DNA of 64,000 bases. It comes from Luidia sarsii. Lineage: Eukaryota > Echinodermata > Asteroidea > Paxillosida > Luidiidae. Positions within the stretch are counted from its first letter, which is position 1, and every line of letters starts with the position of its first letter. Location of the stretch: positions 6,462,112 through 6,526,111 of the forward strand of contig OX465107.1 of NCBI GenBank assembly GCA_949987565.1, in the 5' to 3' direction. The notes under the pieces were generated by a model, which searched no databases, was not told where the DNA came from, and saw only the letters and a program-made list of their open reading frames with translations. Positions 9,931 through 24,000 of this stretch are shown here, piece by piece. A program made the translations under genes and the position numbers.

Positions 9931-10826
9931 TGCTACAATTTGTCCTACAAAATAGCCCTGGCGTTTCTCTGTGGGGAGGTAGTAAAACCTCTGAGATTGG
10001 GGAACATTTCTATTCATCAAGTTCCAGAACAAGGGAACGAACCCGCATGTCTCAGGCCGCTGCGTGTGTAAAGACACCTGTAAACAATGGACGGCGAAGG
10101 GAGACTGTAGTAGAAGTTATGCTTTGTACTTTAGTATTTCTTTCAATATTAAGTTGACGATGCTAAATTTTTGCCTACAAAATAGCCCTGGCGTTCCTCT
10201 GTCAAGAGGTAGTAAAACCTCTAAGATTGGGGAACATTTCTATTCATCAAGTTTCAGAACAAGGGAACGAACCCCCATGTCTCAGGCCGCTGCGTGTGTA
10301 CAGACACCTGTAAACAACGGATGGCGAAGGGAGACTGTAGTAGAAGTTATGCTTTGTACTTTAGTATTTCCTTCAATATTAAGTTGACGATGCTAAATTT
10401 TGCCCTGAAGATAGCCCTGGGGTTCTTCTGTCGAGAGGTAGTAAAACCTCTCAATTTTGGGAACATTTCTTTTCATCAAGTTTCAGAACAAGGGAACGAA
10501 CCTCCATGTCTCAGGCCGCTGCGTGTGTACAGACACTTGTAAACAACGGACGGCGAAGGGAGACTGCAGTAGATGTTATGATTTGCGCTTTAGTATTTCC
10601 TTCAAAATTAAGTTGATGATGCTCAATTTTGGCCTACAAAATAGCCCTGGGGTTCCTCTGTCGAGAGGTAGTCAAACCTCTTAGATTGGGGAACATTTCT
10701 ATTCATCAAGTTTCAGAACAAGGGAACGAACCCCCATGTCTCAGGCCGCAGCGTGTGTACAGACACTTGTAAACAACGGTCGGCAAAGAGTGACTTGGGA
10801 GCAACCTATGCTTTGCAAGTTAGTAT
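9931..10826. repeat. Irregular run of mixed monomers
   Basis: About four monomers, mostly type a with one type d and one type b. Minor private changes include GTGGGGAGGTAG near 9972 and CTGTCAAGAGG near 10199. No other feature is seen. Confidence 0.8.
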
Positions 10827-12171
10827 TTCCTTCAATATTAGGTTATCGATGCTAAATTTTGCCCTGAAAATAGCCCTGGGGTTCCTCTGTCGAGAGGTAG
10901 TAGAACCTCTCAGTTTGGGGAACATTTCTTTTCATCAAGTTTCAGAACAAGGGAACGAACCTCCATGTCTCAGGCCGCTGCGTGTGTACAGACACCAGCA
11001 AACAGCGGACGGCAAAGAGTGACTCGAGAGAAACCTATGCTTTGCAAGATAGTATTTCCTTTAATATTAAGTGGACGATGCTCAAATTTTGCCTACAAAT
11101 AGCCCCGGGGTTCCTCTTTCAAGAAGTAGTAAATCTTCTCATTTTCGGGAATATTTCTATTCATTAGGTTTCAGAACAAGGGAACGAACCTCCATGCTGC
11201 GTGTGTACAGACATTTGTCAACAACGGAGGCGAAGGTTGATTGGAGAGAAAGTTATGCTTTGAACGTTAGTATTTTGATCAACATTAATTGGAAGATGTT
11301 AACATTTTGCCTACAAATAGCCCAGGGGTTTCTTCGTCGAAACATTGATTTTCAAAGGTTGTATAGTAATCCTCTCAGATCTGTTCAGTACAGAGACACA
11401 CAAGGACAAGAGTATAATTGTTCTTAAAGATCACCGTCCGTCTCTATTCAATGCAACGGGTCTCGCTGGATATTAAAAGGTTGGGTGGTCATCCTCTCAG
11501 ACCTGTTCGTCCAAAGATACGCAAGGATATGCATGACAGCGTCGGGTGAATATGGGGCGAGTTGTTCAGGTTTTCACTTGTATAGCTATTTGCTTGGTAG
11601 AGTGGTACGAATAAGGGGCGAGGTATTTAGGTTTACTTTTGCGTAGGTCTTAGTGAAGTAACGTTGGACAGGTAGCGGCAATACTTGGCCTTTACTGCAA
11701 CCAAATTATTAAGTTGACCATGCTAAATTTTGGCCTACAAATAGCCCCGGGGTTCCTCTATCGAGAGGTAGTAGAACCTCTCAGATTTGGGAACATTTTC
11801 TATTTATTAGGTTTCAGAACAAGGGAACGAACCTCCATGTCTCAGGCTGCTGCGTGTGTACAGACACCAGCAAACAGCGGACGGCAAATAGTAACTAGAG
11901 AGAAAGCTATGCTTTGCAAGATAGTATTTAATTTTAAAATAAGTTGACAATGCTAAAATTTGGCCTACAAAGAGCTCCGGGGTTCCTCTGTCGAGAAGTA
12001 CTACAATTATTCATTTAGGGGAACATTTCTATCATTAAGTTTCAGAACAAGGGAACGAACCTCCATGTATCAGGCTGCTGAGTGTGTACAGACACTTGTA
12101 AACAACGAGCGGCAAAGAGTGACTAGAGAGAAACCTATGCTTTGCAAGATAGTATTTAATTCTATATTAAG
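10827..12171. repeat. Divergent-monomer block, copy 2
   Basis: Matches 2115-3454 at an offset of 8712 bp with scattered single-base differences. The left end of similarity falls in CAATATTAGGTTATCG. Unlike copy 1 it is followed by a full-length monomer, not a remnant. Confidence 0.85.
11285..11708. repeat. 424-bp long variant monomer, copy 2
   Basis: Same length and content as the copy at 2573, with differences such as CTTCGTCGAAAC for CTTTGTCGAAAC and GCTTGGTAGAG for GCGTGGTAGAG. The identical 424-bp length supports a common origin from one event rather than repeated insertion. Confidence 0.88.
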
Positions 12172-14338
12172 TTGACAATGCTAAAATTTGGCCTACAAAT
12201 AGCCCTGGGGTTCCTCTGTCGAGACTTAGTAAAACCTCTAAGATTGTGGAACATTTCTATTCATCAAGTTCAAGAACAAGGGAACGAACCCCCATGTCTC
12301 AGGCCGCTGCGTGTGTACAGACACCTGTTAACAACGGACGGCGAAGGGAGACTGTAGTAGAAGTTATGCTTTGTACTTTAGTATTTCCTTCAATATTAAG
12401 TTGACGATGCTAAATTTTGGCCTACAAAATAGCCCTGGGGTTCCTCTGTCGAGAGGTAGTAATACCTCTGAGATTGGGGAACATTTCTATTCATCAAGTT
12501 TCAGAACAAGAAAACAAACCCCCATGTCTCAGGCCGCTGAGTGTGTACAGACACTTGTAAACAACGGTCGGCAAAGAGTGACTGGGGAGCAACCTATGCT
12601 TTGCAAGTTAGTATTTCCATCAATATTAAGTTGACGATGCTACAATTTGTCCTACAAAATAGCCCTGGCCTTCCTCTGTCGAGAGGTAGTAAAACCTCTA
12701 AGATTGGGGAACATTTCTATTCATCAAGTTCCAGAACAAGGGAACGAACCCCCATGTCTCAGGCCGCTGCGTGTGTACAGACACCTGTAAACAACGGACG
12801 GCGAAGGGAGACTGTAGTAGAAGTTATGCTTTGTACTTTAGTATTTCCTTCAATATTAAGTTGACGATGCTAAATTTTGGCCTACAAAATAGCCCTGGGG
12901 TTCCTCTGTCGAGAGGTAGTAAAACCTCTGAGATTGGGGAACATTTCTATTCATCAAGTTCCAGAACAAGGGAACGAACCCCCATGTCTCAGGCCGCTGC
13001 GTGTGTACAGACACCTGTAAACAACGGACGGCGAAGGGAGACTGTAGTAGAAGTTATGCTTTGTACTTTAGTGTTTCCTTCAATATTAAGTTGACGATGC
13101 TAAATTTTGGCCTACAAAATAGCCCGGGGGTTCCTCTGTCGAGAGATAGTAAAACATCTGAGATTGGGGAACATTTCTATTCATCAAGTTTCAGAACAAG
13201 AAAACGAACCCCCATGTCTCAGGCCGCTGAGTGTGTACAGACACTTGTAAACAACGGTCGGCAAAGAGTGACTTGGGAGCAACCTATGCTTTGCAAGATA
13301 GTATTTAATTCTATATTAAGTTGACAATCCTAAATTTTGGCCTGAAAATAGCCCTGGGGTTCCTCTGTCGAGAGGTAGTAAAACCTCTAAGATTGGGGAA
13401 CATTTCTATTCATCAAGTTCCAGAACAAGGGAACGAACCCCCATTTCTCAGGCCGCTGCGTGTGTACAGACACTTGTAAACAACGGACGGCGAAGGGAGA
13501 CTGGAGTAGATGTTATGATTTGCGCTTTAGTATTTCCTTCAATATTAAGTTGACGATGCTAAATTTTGCCCTGAAAATAGCCCTGGGGTTCCTCTGTCGA
13601 GAGGTAGTAAAACCTCTCAGTTTGGGGAACATTTCTTTTCATCAAGTTTCAGAACAAGGGAACGAACCTCCATGTCTCAGGCCGCTGCGTGTGTACAGAC
13701 AGTTGTAAACAACGGACGGCGAAGGGAGACTGGAGTAGATGTTATGATTTGCGCTTAAGTATTTCCTTCAAAATTAAGTTGATGATGCTAAATTTTGGCC
13801 TACAAAATAGCCCTGGGGTTCCTCTGTCGAGAGGTGGTAAAACCTCTTAGATTGGGGAACATTTCTATTCATCAAGTTTCAGAACAAGGGAACGAACCCC
13901 CATGTCTCAGGCCGCAGCGTGTGTACAGACACTTGTAAACAACGGTCGGCAAAGAGTGACTTGGGAGCAACCTATGCTTTGTAAGTTAGTAATTCCTTCA
14001 ATATTAAGTTGACGATGCTAAATTTTGACCTACAAAATAGCCCGGGGGTTCCTCTGTCGAGAGATAGTAAAACCTCTGAGATTGGGGAACATTTCTATTC
14101 ATCAAGTTTCAGAACAAGAAAACGAACCCCCATGTCTCAGGCCGCTGAGTGTGTACAGACACTTGTAAACAACGGTCGGCAAAGAGTGACTGGGGAGCAA
14201 CCTATGCTTTGCAAGTTAGTATTTCCATCAATATTAAGTTGACGATGCTACAATTTGTCCTACAAAATAGCCCTGGAGTTCCTCTGTCGAGAGGTAGTAA
14301 AACCTCTCAGATTGGGGAACATTTCTATTCATCAAGTT
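12172..14338. repeat. Irregular run of mixed monomers
   Basis: About nine monomers. Several neighbouring type a monomers (12630-13090) are nearly alike, suggesting local single-monomer duplication. The run from about 13320 to 14000 resembles 980-1670 in monomer order. Confidence 0.8.
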
Positions 14339-17300
14339 CCAGAACAAGGGAACGAACCCCCATGTCTCAGGCCGCTGCGTGTGTACAGACACCTGTAAAC
14401 AACGGACGGCGAAGGGAGACTGTAGTAGAAGTTATGCTTTGTACTTTAGTATTTCCTTCAATATTAAGTTGACGATGCTAAATTTTGGCCAACAAAATAG
14501 CCCTGGGGTTCCTCTGTCGAGAGGTAGTAAAACCTCTGAGATTGGGGAACATTTCTATTCATCAAGTTTCAGAACAAGAAAACGAACCCCCATGTCTCAG
14601 GCCACTGAGTGTGTACAGACACTTGAAAACAACGGTCGGCAAAGAGTGACTTCGGAGCAACCTATGCTTTGCAAGTTAGTATTTCCATCAATATTAAGTT
14701 GACGATGCTACAATTTGACCTACAAAATAGCCCTGGGGTTCCTCTGTCGAGAGATAGTAAAACCTCTGAGATTGGGGAACATTTCTATTCATCAAGTTTC
14801 AGAACAAGAAAACAAACCCCCTGTCTCAGGCCGCTGAGTGTGTACAGACACTTGTAAACAACGGTCGGCAAAGAGTGACTTGGGAGCAACCTATGCTTTG
14901 CAAGATAGTATTTAATTCTATATTAAGTTGACAATCCTAAATTTTGGCCTGAAAATAGCCCTGGGGTTCCTCTGTCGAGAGGTAGTAAAACCTCTAAGAT
15001 TGGGGAACATTTCTATTCATCAAGTTCCAGAACAAGGGAACGAACCCCCATTTCTCAGGCCGCTGCGTGTGTACAGACACTTGTAAACAACGGACGGCGA
15101 AGGGAGACTGGAGTAGATGTTATGATTTGCGCTTTAGTATTTCCTTCAATAATAAGTTGACGATGCTAAATTTTGCCCTGAAAATAGCCCTGGGGTTCCT
15201 CTGTCGAGAGGTAGTAAAACCTCTCAGTTTGGGGAACATTTCTTTTCATCAAGTTTCAGAACAAGGGAACGAACCTCCATGTCTCAGGCCGCTGCGTGTG
15301 TACAGACACTTGTAAACAACGGACGGCGAAGGAAGACTGGAGTAGATGTTATGATTTGCGCTTTAGTATTTCCTTCAAAATTAAGTTGATGATGCTAAAT
15401 TTTGGCCTAAAAAATAGCCCTGGAGTTCCTCTGTCGAGAGGTAGTAAAACCTCTTAGATTGGGGAACATTTCTATTCATCAAGTTTCAGAACAAGGGAAC
15501 GAACCCCCATGTCTCAGGCCGCAGCGTGTGTACAGACACTTGTAAACAACGGTCGGCAAAGAGTGACTTGGGAGCAACCTATGCTTTGTAAGTTAGTATT
15601 TCCTTTAATATTAAGTTGACGATGCTAAATTTTGGCCTACAAAATAGCCCTGGGGTTCCTCTGTCGAGAGGTAGTAAAACCTCTCAGTTTGGGGAACATT
15701 TCTTTTCATCAAGTTTCAGAACAAGGGAACGAACCTCCATGTCTCAGGCCGCTGAGTGTGTACAGACACTTGTAAACAACGGTCGGCAAAGAGTAAATAG
15801 AGAGAAACCTATGCTTTGCAAGATAGTATTTAATTCTATATTAAGTTGACAATCCTAAATTTTGGCCTGAAAATAGCCCTGGCGTTCCTCTGTCGAGAGG
15901 TAGTAAAACCTCTAAGATTGGGGAACATTTCCATTCATCAAGTTCCAGAACAAGGGAACGAACCCCCATGTCTCAGGCCGCTGCGTGTGTACAGACACCT
16001 GTAAACAACGGACCGCGAAGGGAGACTGGAGTAGATGTTATGATTTGCGCTTCAGTATTTCCTTCAAAATTAAGTTGACGATGCTAAATTTTGCCCTGAA
16101 AATAGCCCTGGGGTTCCTCTGTCGAGAGGTAGTAAAATCTCTTAGTTTGGGGAACATTTCTTTTCATCAAGTTTCAGAACAAGAAAACGAACCCCCATGT
16201 CTCAGGCCGCAGCGTGTGTACAGACACTTGTAAACAACGGTCGGCTAAGAGTGACTTGGGAGCAACCTATGCTTTGCAAGTTAGTATTTCCTTAAATATT
16301 AAGTTGACGATGCTACAATTTGTCCTACAAAATAGCCCTGGGGTTCCTCTGTCGAGACGTAGTAATACCTCTAAGATTGAAGAATATTTCTATTCATCAA
16401 GTTCCAGAACAAGGGAACGAACCCCCATGTCTCAGGCCGCTGCGTGTGTACAGACACCTGTAAACAACGGACGGCGAAGGGAGACTGTAGTAGAAGTTAT
16501 GCTTTGTACTTTAGTATTTCCTTCAATATTAAGTTGACGATGCTAAATTTTGGCCAACAAAATAGCCCTGGGGTTCCTCTGTCGAGAGGTAGTAAAACCT
16601 CTGAGATTGGGGAACATTTCTATTCATCAAGTTTCAGAACAAGAAAACGAACCCCCATGTCTCAGGCCACTGAGTGTGTACAGACACTTGAAAACAACGG
16701 TCGGCAAAGAGTGACTTCGGAGCAACCTATGCTTTGCAAGTTAGTATTTCCATCAATATTAAGTTGACGATGCTACAATTTGACCTACAAAATAGCCCTG
16801 GGGTTCCTCTGTCGAGAGATAGTAAAACCTCTGAGATTGGGGAACATTTCTATTCATCAAGTTTCAGAACAAGAAAACAAACCCCCTGTCTCAGGCCGCT
16901 GAGTGTGTACAGACACTTGTAAACAACGGTCGGCAAAGAGTGACTTGGGAGCAACCTATGCTTTGCAAGATAGTATTTAATTCTATATTAAGTTGACAAT
17001 CCTAAATTTTGGCCTGAAAATAGCCCTGGGGTTCCTCTGTCGAGAGGTAGTAAAACCTCTAAGATTGGGGAACATTTCTATTCATCAAGTTCCAGAACAA
17101 GGGAACGAACCCCCATTTCTCAGGCCGCTGCGTGTGTACAGACACTTGTAAACAACGGACGGCGAAGGGAGACTGGAGTAGATGTTATGATTTGCGCTTT
17201 AGTATTTCCTTCAATAATAAGTTGACGATGCTAAATTTTGCCCTGAAAATAGCCCTGGGGTTCCTCTGTCGAGAGGTAGTAAAACCTCTCAGTTTGGGGA

Positions 17301-20300
17301 ACATTTCTTTTCATCAAGTTTCAGAACAAGGGAACGAACCTCCATGTCTCAGGCCGCTGCGTGTGTACAGACACTTGTAAACAACGGACGGCGAAGGAAG
17401 ACTGGAGTAGATGTTATGATTTGCGCTTTAGTATTTCCTTCAAAATTAAGTTGATGATGCTAAATTTTGGCCTAAAAAATAGCCCTGGAGTTCCTCTGTC
17501 GAGAGGTAGTAAAACCTCTTAGATTGGGGAACATTTCTATTCATCAAGTTTCAGAACAAGGGAACGAACCCCCATGTCTCAGGCCGCAGCGTGTGTACAG
17601 ACACTTGTAAACAACGGTCGGCAAAGAGTGACTTGGGAGCAACCTATGCTTTGTAAGTTAGTATTTCCTTTAATATTAAGTTGACGATGCTAAATTTTGG
17701 CCTACAAAATAGCCCTGGGGTTCCTCTGGCGAGAGGTAGTAAAACCTCTCAGTTTGGGGAACATTTCTTTTCATCAAGTTTCAGAACAAGGGAACGAACC
17801 TCCATGTCTCAGGCCGCTGAGTGTGTACAGACACTTGTAAACAACGGTCGGCAAAGAGTAAATAGAGAGAAACCTATGCTTTGCAAGATAGTATTTAATT
17901 CTATATTAAGTTGACAATCCTAAATTTTGGCCTGAAAATAGCCCTGGCGTTCCTCTGTCGAGAGGTAGTAAAACCTCTAAGATTGGGGAACATTTCCATT
18001 CATCAAGTTCCAGAACAAGGGAACGAACCCCCATGTCTCAGGCCGCTGCGTGTGTACAGACACCTGTAAACAACGGACCGCGAAGGGAGACTGGAGTAGA
18101 TGTTATGATTTGCGCTTCAGTATTTCCTTCAAAATTAAGTTGACGATGCTAAATTTTGCCCTGAAAATAGCCCTGGGGTTCCTCTGTCGAGAGGTAGTAA
18201 AATCTCTTAGTTTGGGGAACATTTCTTTTCATCAAGTTTCAGAACAAGAAAACGAACCCCCATGTCTCAGGCCGCAGCGTGTGTACAGACACTTGTAAAC
18301 AACGGTCGGCTAAGAGTGACTTGGGAGCAACCTATGCTTTGCAAGTTAGTATTTCCTTAAATATTAAGTTGACGATGCTACAATTTGTCCTACAAAATAG
18401 CCCTGGGGTTCCTCTGTCGAGACGTAGTAATACCTCTAAGATTGAAGAATATTTCTATTCATCAAGTTTCAGAACAAGGGAACGAACCTCCATGTCTCAG
18501 GCCGCTGAGTGTGTACAGACACTTGTAAACAATGAGCGACAAAGAGTGACTAGAGAGAAACCTATGCTTTGCAAGATAGTATTTAATTCTAAATTAAGTT
18601 GACAATGCTAAAATTTGGCCTACGAATAGCCCTGAGGTTCCTCTGTCCAGAGGTAGTAAAACCTCTAAGATTGGGGAACATTTCTATTCATCAAGTTCCA
18701 GAACAAGGGAACGAACCCCCTATGTCTCAGGCCGCAGCGTGTGTACAGACACTTGTAAACAACGGACGGCAAAGGGAGACTGTAGTAGAAGTTATGCTTT
18801 GTACTTTAGTATTTCCTTCAATATTAAGTTGACGATGCAAAATTTTGCCCTGAAAATAGCCCTGGGGTTCCTCTGTCGAGAGGTAGTAAAACCTCTCAGT
18901 TTGGGGAACATTTCTTTTCATCAAGTTTCAGAACAAGGGAACGAACCTCCATATCTCAGGCCGCTGAGTGTGTACAGACACTTGTAAACAACGGTCGGCA
19001 AAGAGTGACTTGGGAGCAACCTATGCTTTGCAAGATAGTATTTAATTCTATATTAAGTTGACAATCCTAAATTTTGGCCTGAAAATAGCCCTGGGGTTCC
19101 TCTGTCGAGAGGTAGTAAAACCTCTAAGATTGGGGAACATTTCTATTCATCAAGTTCCAGAACAAGGGAACGAACCCCCATTTCTCAGGCCGCTGCGTGT
19201 GTACAGACACTTGTAAACAACGGACGGCGAAGGGAGACTGGAGTAGATGTTATGATTTGCGCTTTAGTATTTCCTTCAATAATAAGTTGCCGATGCTAAA
19301 TTTTGCCCTGAAAATAGCCCTGGGGTTCCTCTGTCGAGAGGTAGTAAAACCTCTCAGTTTGGGGAACATTTCTTTTCATCAAGTTTCAGAACAAGGGAAC
19401 GAACCTCCATGTCTCAGGCCGCTGCGTGTGTACAGACACTTGTAAACAACGGACGGCGAAGGAAGACTGGAGTAGATGTTATGATTTGCGCTTTAGTATT
19501 TCCTTCAAAATTAAGTTGATGATGCTAAATTTTGGCCTAAAAAATAGCCCTGGAGTTCCTCTGTCGAGAGGTAGTAAAACCTCTTAGATTGGGGAACATT
19601 TCTATTCATCAAGTTTCAGAACAAGGGAACGAACCCCCATGTCTCAGGCCGCAGCGTGTGTACAGACACTTGTAAACAACGGTCGGCAAAGAGTGACTTG
19701 GGAGCAACCTATGCTTTGTAAGTTAGTATTTCCTTTAATATTAAGTTGACGATGCTAAATTTTGGCCTACAAAATAGCCCTGGGGTTCCTCTGTCGAGAG
19801 GTAGTAAAACCTCTCAGTTTGGGGAACATTTCTTTTCATCAAGTTTCAGAACAAGGGAACGAACCTCCATGTCTCAGGCCGCTGAGTGTGTACAGACACT
19901 TGTAAACAACGGTCGGCAAAGAGTAAATAGAGAGAAACCTATGCTTTGCAAGATAGTATTTAATTCTATATTAAGTTGACAATCCTAAATTTTGGCCTGA
20001 AAATAGCCCTGGCGTTCCTCTGTCGAGAGGTAGTGAAACCTCTAAGATTGAGGAACATTTCCATTCATCAAGTTCCAGAACAAGGGAACGAACCCCCATG
20101 TCTCAGGCCGCTGCGTGTGTACAGACACCTGTAAACAACGGACCGCGAAGGGAGACTGGAGTAGATGTTATGATTTGCGCTTCAGTATTTCCTTCAAAAT
20201 TAAGTTGACGATGCTAAATTTTGCCCTGAAAATAGCCCTGGGGTTCCTCTGTCGAGAGGTAGTAAAACCTCTTAGTTTGGGGAACATTTCTTTTCATCAA

Positions 20301-21018
20301 GTTTCAGAACAAGGGAACGAACCCCCATGTCTCAGGCCGCAGCGTGTGTACAGACACTTGTAAACAACGGTCGGCTAAGAGTGACTTGGGAGCAACCTAT
20401 GCTTTGCAAGTTAGTATTTCCTTAAATATTAAGTTGACGATGCTACAATTTGTCCTACAAAATAGCCCTGGGGTTCCTCTGTCGAGACGTAGTAATACCT
20501 CTAAGATTGAAGAATATTTCTATTCATCAAGTTTCAGAACAAGGGAACGAACCTCCATGTCTCAGGCCGCTGAGTGTGTACATACACTTGTAAACAATGA
20601 GCGACAAAGAGTGACTAGAGAGAAACCTATGCTTTGCAAGATAGTATTTAATTCTAAATTAAGTTGACAATGCTAAAATTTGGCCTACGAATAGCCCTGA
20701 GGTTCCTCTGTCCAGAGGTAGTAAAACCTCTAAGATTGGGGAACATTTCTATTCATCAAGTTCCAGAACAAGGGAACGAACCCCCTATGTCTCAGGCCGC
20801 TGCGTGTGTACAGACACTTGTAAACAACGGACGGCAAAGGGAGACTGTAGTAGAAGTTATGCTTTGTACTTTAGTATTTCCTTCAATATTAAGTTGACGA
20901 TGCAAAATTTTGCCCTGAAAATAGCCCTGGGGTTCCTCTGTCGAGAGGTAGTAAAACCTCTCAGTTTGGGGAACATTTCTTTTCATCAAGTTTCAGAACA
21001 AGGGAACGAACCTCCATA
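14339..21018. repeat. Higher-order repeat, 2065 bp (9 monomers), pattern P-Q-P-Q-R-Q-R
   Basis: A 2065-bp step holds across the region. Q (about 1580 bp) appears at about 14824-16403, 16889-18468 and 18954-20533. The 485-bp segment between Q copies is P at 14339-14823 and 16404-16888, but R at 18469-18953 and 20534-21018. P and R have equal length, so the register is kept. Q copies differ by a few bases, for example CTGGCGAG near 17728 and AAGTTGCCGATG near 19285. Confidence 0.85.
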
Positions 21019-24000
21019 TCTCAGGCCGCTGCGTGTGTACAGACACTTGTAAACAACGGACGGCGAAGGGAGACTGGAGTAGATGTTATGATTTGCGCTT
21101 TAGTATTTCCTTCAAAATTAAGTTGATGATGCTAAATTTTGGCCTACAAAATAGCCCTGGGGTTCCTCTGTCGAGAGGTAGTAAAACCTCTAAAATTGGG
21201 GAACATTTCTATTCATCAAGTTTCAGAACAAGAAAACGAACCCCCATGTCTCAGGCCGCTGAGTGTGTACAGACACTTGTAAACAACGATCGGCAAAGAG
21301 TGACTTGAGAGCAACCTATGCTTTGCAAGTTAGTATTTCCATCAATATTAAGTTGACGATGCTACAATTTGACCTACAAAATAGCCCTGGGGTTTCTCTG
21401 TCGAGACGTAGTAATACCTCTAAGATTGAAGAATATTTCTATTCATCAAGTTTCAGAACAAGAAAACGAACCCCCATGTCTCAGGTCGCTGCGTGTGTAC
21501 AGACACCTGTAAACCACGGACGGCGAAGGGAGACTGTAGTAGAAGTTATGCTTTGTACTTTAGTATTTCCTTCAATATTAAGTTGACGATGCTAAATTTT
21601 TGCCAACAAAATAGCCCTGGGGTTCCTCTGTCGAGAGGTAGTAAAACCTCTCAGTTTGGGGAACATTTCTTTTCATCAAGTTTCAGAACAAGGGAACGAA
21701 CCTCCATGTCTCAGGCCGCTGAGTGTGTACAGACACTTGTAAACAACGGTCGGCAAAGAGTGAATAGAGAGAAACCTATGCTTTGCAAGATAGTACTTAA
21801 TTCTATATTAAGTTGACAATCCTAAATTTTGGCCTGAAAATAGCCCTGGCGTTCCTCTGTCGAGAGGTAGTAAAACCTCTAAGATTGGGGACCATTTCCA
21901 TTCATCAAGTTCCAGAACAAGGGAACGAACCCCCATGTCTCAGGCCGCTGCGTGTGTACAGACACCTGTAAACAACGGACGGCGAAGGGAGACTGGAGTA
22001 GATGTTATGATTTGCGCTTTAGTATTTCCTTCAAAATTAAGTTGACGATGCTAAATTTTGCCCTGAAAATAGCCCTGGGGTTCCTCTGTCGAGAGGTAGT
22101 AAAACCTCTCAGTTTGGGGAACATTTCTTTTCATCAAGTTTCAGAACAAGGGAACGAACCTCCATGTCTCAGGCCGCTGCGTGTGTACAGACACTTGTAA
22201 ACAACGGACGGCGAAGGGAGACTGGAGTAGATGTTATGATTTGCGCTTTAGTATTTCCTTCAAAATTAAGTTGATGATGCTAAATTTTGGCCTACAAAAT
22301 AGCCCTGGGGTTCCTCTGTCGAAAGGTAGTAAAACCTCTTAGATTGGGGAACATTTCTATTCATCAAGTTTCAGAACAAGGGAACGAACCCCCATGTCTC
22401 AGGCCGCAGCGTGTATACAGACACTTGTAAACAACGGTTGGCAAAGAGTGACTTGGGAGCACCCTATGCTTTGTAAGTTAGTATTTCCTTCAATATTAAG
22501 TTGACGATGCTACAATTTGTCCTACAAAATAGCCCTGGGGTTCCTCTGTCGAGAGGTAGTAAAACCTCTGAGATTGGGGAACATTTCTATTCATCAAGTT
22601 TCAGAACAAGAAAACGAACCCCCATGTCTCAGGCCGCTGAGTGTGTACAGACACTTGTAAACAACGGTCGGCAAAGAGTGACTGGGGAGCAACCTATGCT
22701 TTGCAAGTAAGTATTTCCATCAATATTAAGTTGACGATGCTACAATTTGTCCGACAAAATAGCCCTGGCGTTTCTCTGTCGAGAGGTAGTAAAACCTTTA
22801 AGATTGGGGAACATTTCTATTCATCAAGTTCCAGAACAAGGCAACGAACCCCCATGTCTCAGGTCGCTGCGTGTGTACAGACACCTGTAAACAACGGACG
22901 GCGAAGGGAGACTGTAGTAGAAGTTATGCTTTTTACTTTAGTATTTCCATCAATATTAAGTTGACAATCCTAAATTTTGGCCTACAAAATAGCCCTGGCG
23001 TTCCTCTGTCGAGAGGTAGTAAAACCTCTAAGATTGGGGAACATTTCTATTCATCAAGTTCCAGAACAAGGGAACGAACCCCCATGTCTCAGGCCGCTGC
23101 GTGTGTACAGACACCTGTAAACAACGGACGGCGAAGGGAGACTGGAGTAGATGTTATGATTTGCGCTTTAGTATTTCCTTCAATATTAAGTTGACGATGC
23201 TAAATTTGTCCTACAAAATAGCCCTGGGGTTCCTCTGTCGAGAGGTAGTAAAACCTCTGAGATTGGGGAACATTTCTATTCATCAAGTTTCAGAACAAGA
23301 AAACGAACCCCCATGTCTCAGGCCGCTGAGTGTGTACAGACACTTGTAAACAACGGTCGGCAAAGAGTGACTGTGGAGCAACCTATGCTTTGCAAGTTAG
23401 TATTTCCATCAATATTAAGTTGACGATGCTACAATTTGTCCTACAAAATAGCCCAGGCGTTCCTCTGTCGAGAGGTAGTAAAACCTCTAAGATTGGGGAA
23501 CATTTCTATTCATCAAGTTCCAGAACAAGGGAACGAACCCCCATGTCTCAGGCCGCTGCGTGTGTACAGACACCTGTAAACAACGGACGGCGAAGGGAGA
23601 CTGGAGTAGATGTTATGATTTGCGCTTTAGTATTTCCTTCAATATTAAGTTGACGATGCTAAATTTTGCCCTGAAAATAGCCCTGGGGTTCCTCTGTCGA
23701 GAGGTAGTAAAACCTCTGAGATTGGGGAACATTTCTATTCATCAAGTTTCAGAACAAGAAAACGAACCCCCATGTCTCAGGCCGCTGCGTGTGTACAGAC
23801 ACCTGTAAACAACGGACGGCGAAGGGAGACTGTAGTAGAATTTATGCTTTATACTTTAATATTTCCTTCAATATTAAGTTGACGATGCTAAATTTTGGCC
23901 TACAAAATAGCCCTTGGGTTCCTCTGTCGAGAGGTAGTAAAACCTCTCAGTTTGGGGAACATTTCTTTTCATCAAGTTTCAGAACAAGGGAACGAACCTC

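Noticed and set aside
11071..11427. 118-codon ATG-started frame, repeated at 45222-45578 and 57076-57432
   Set aside because: It arises because the 10-bp deletion monomer restores a frame into the long variant. In copy 1 (near 2359-2703) the same region is broken, and the product resembles no family I know. It most likely reflects chance.
18727..18924. 65-codon frames on the minus strand, also at 20792, 29745 and 35718
   Set aside because: Antisense readings of the monomer that appear where local variants remove a stop. Same artefact as the plus-strand frames.
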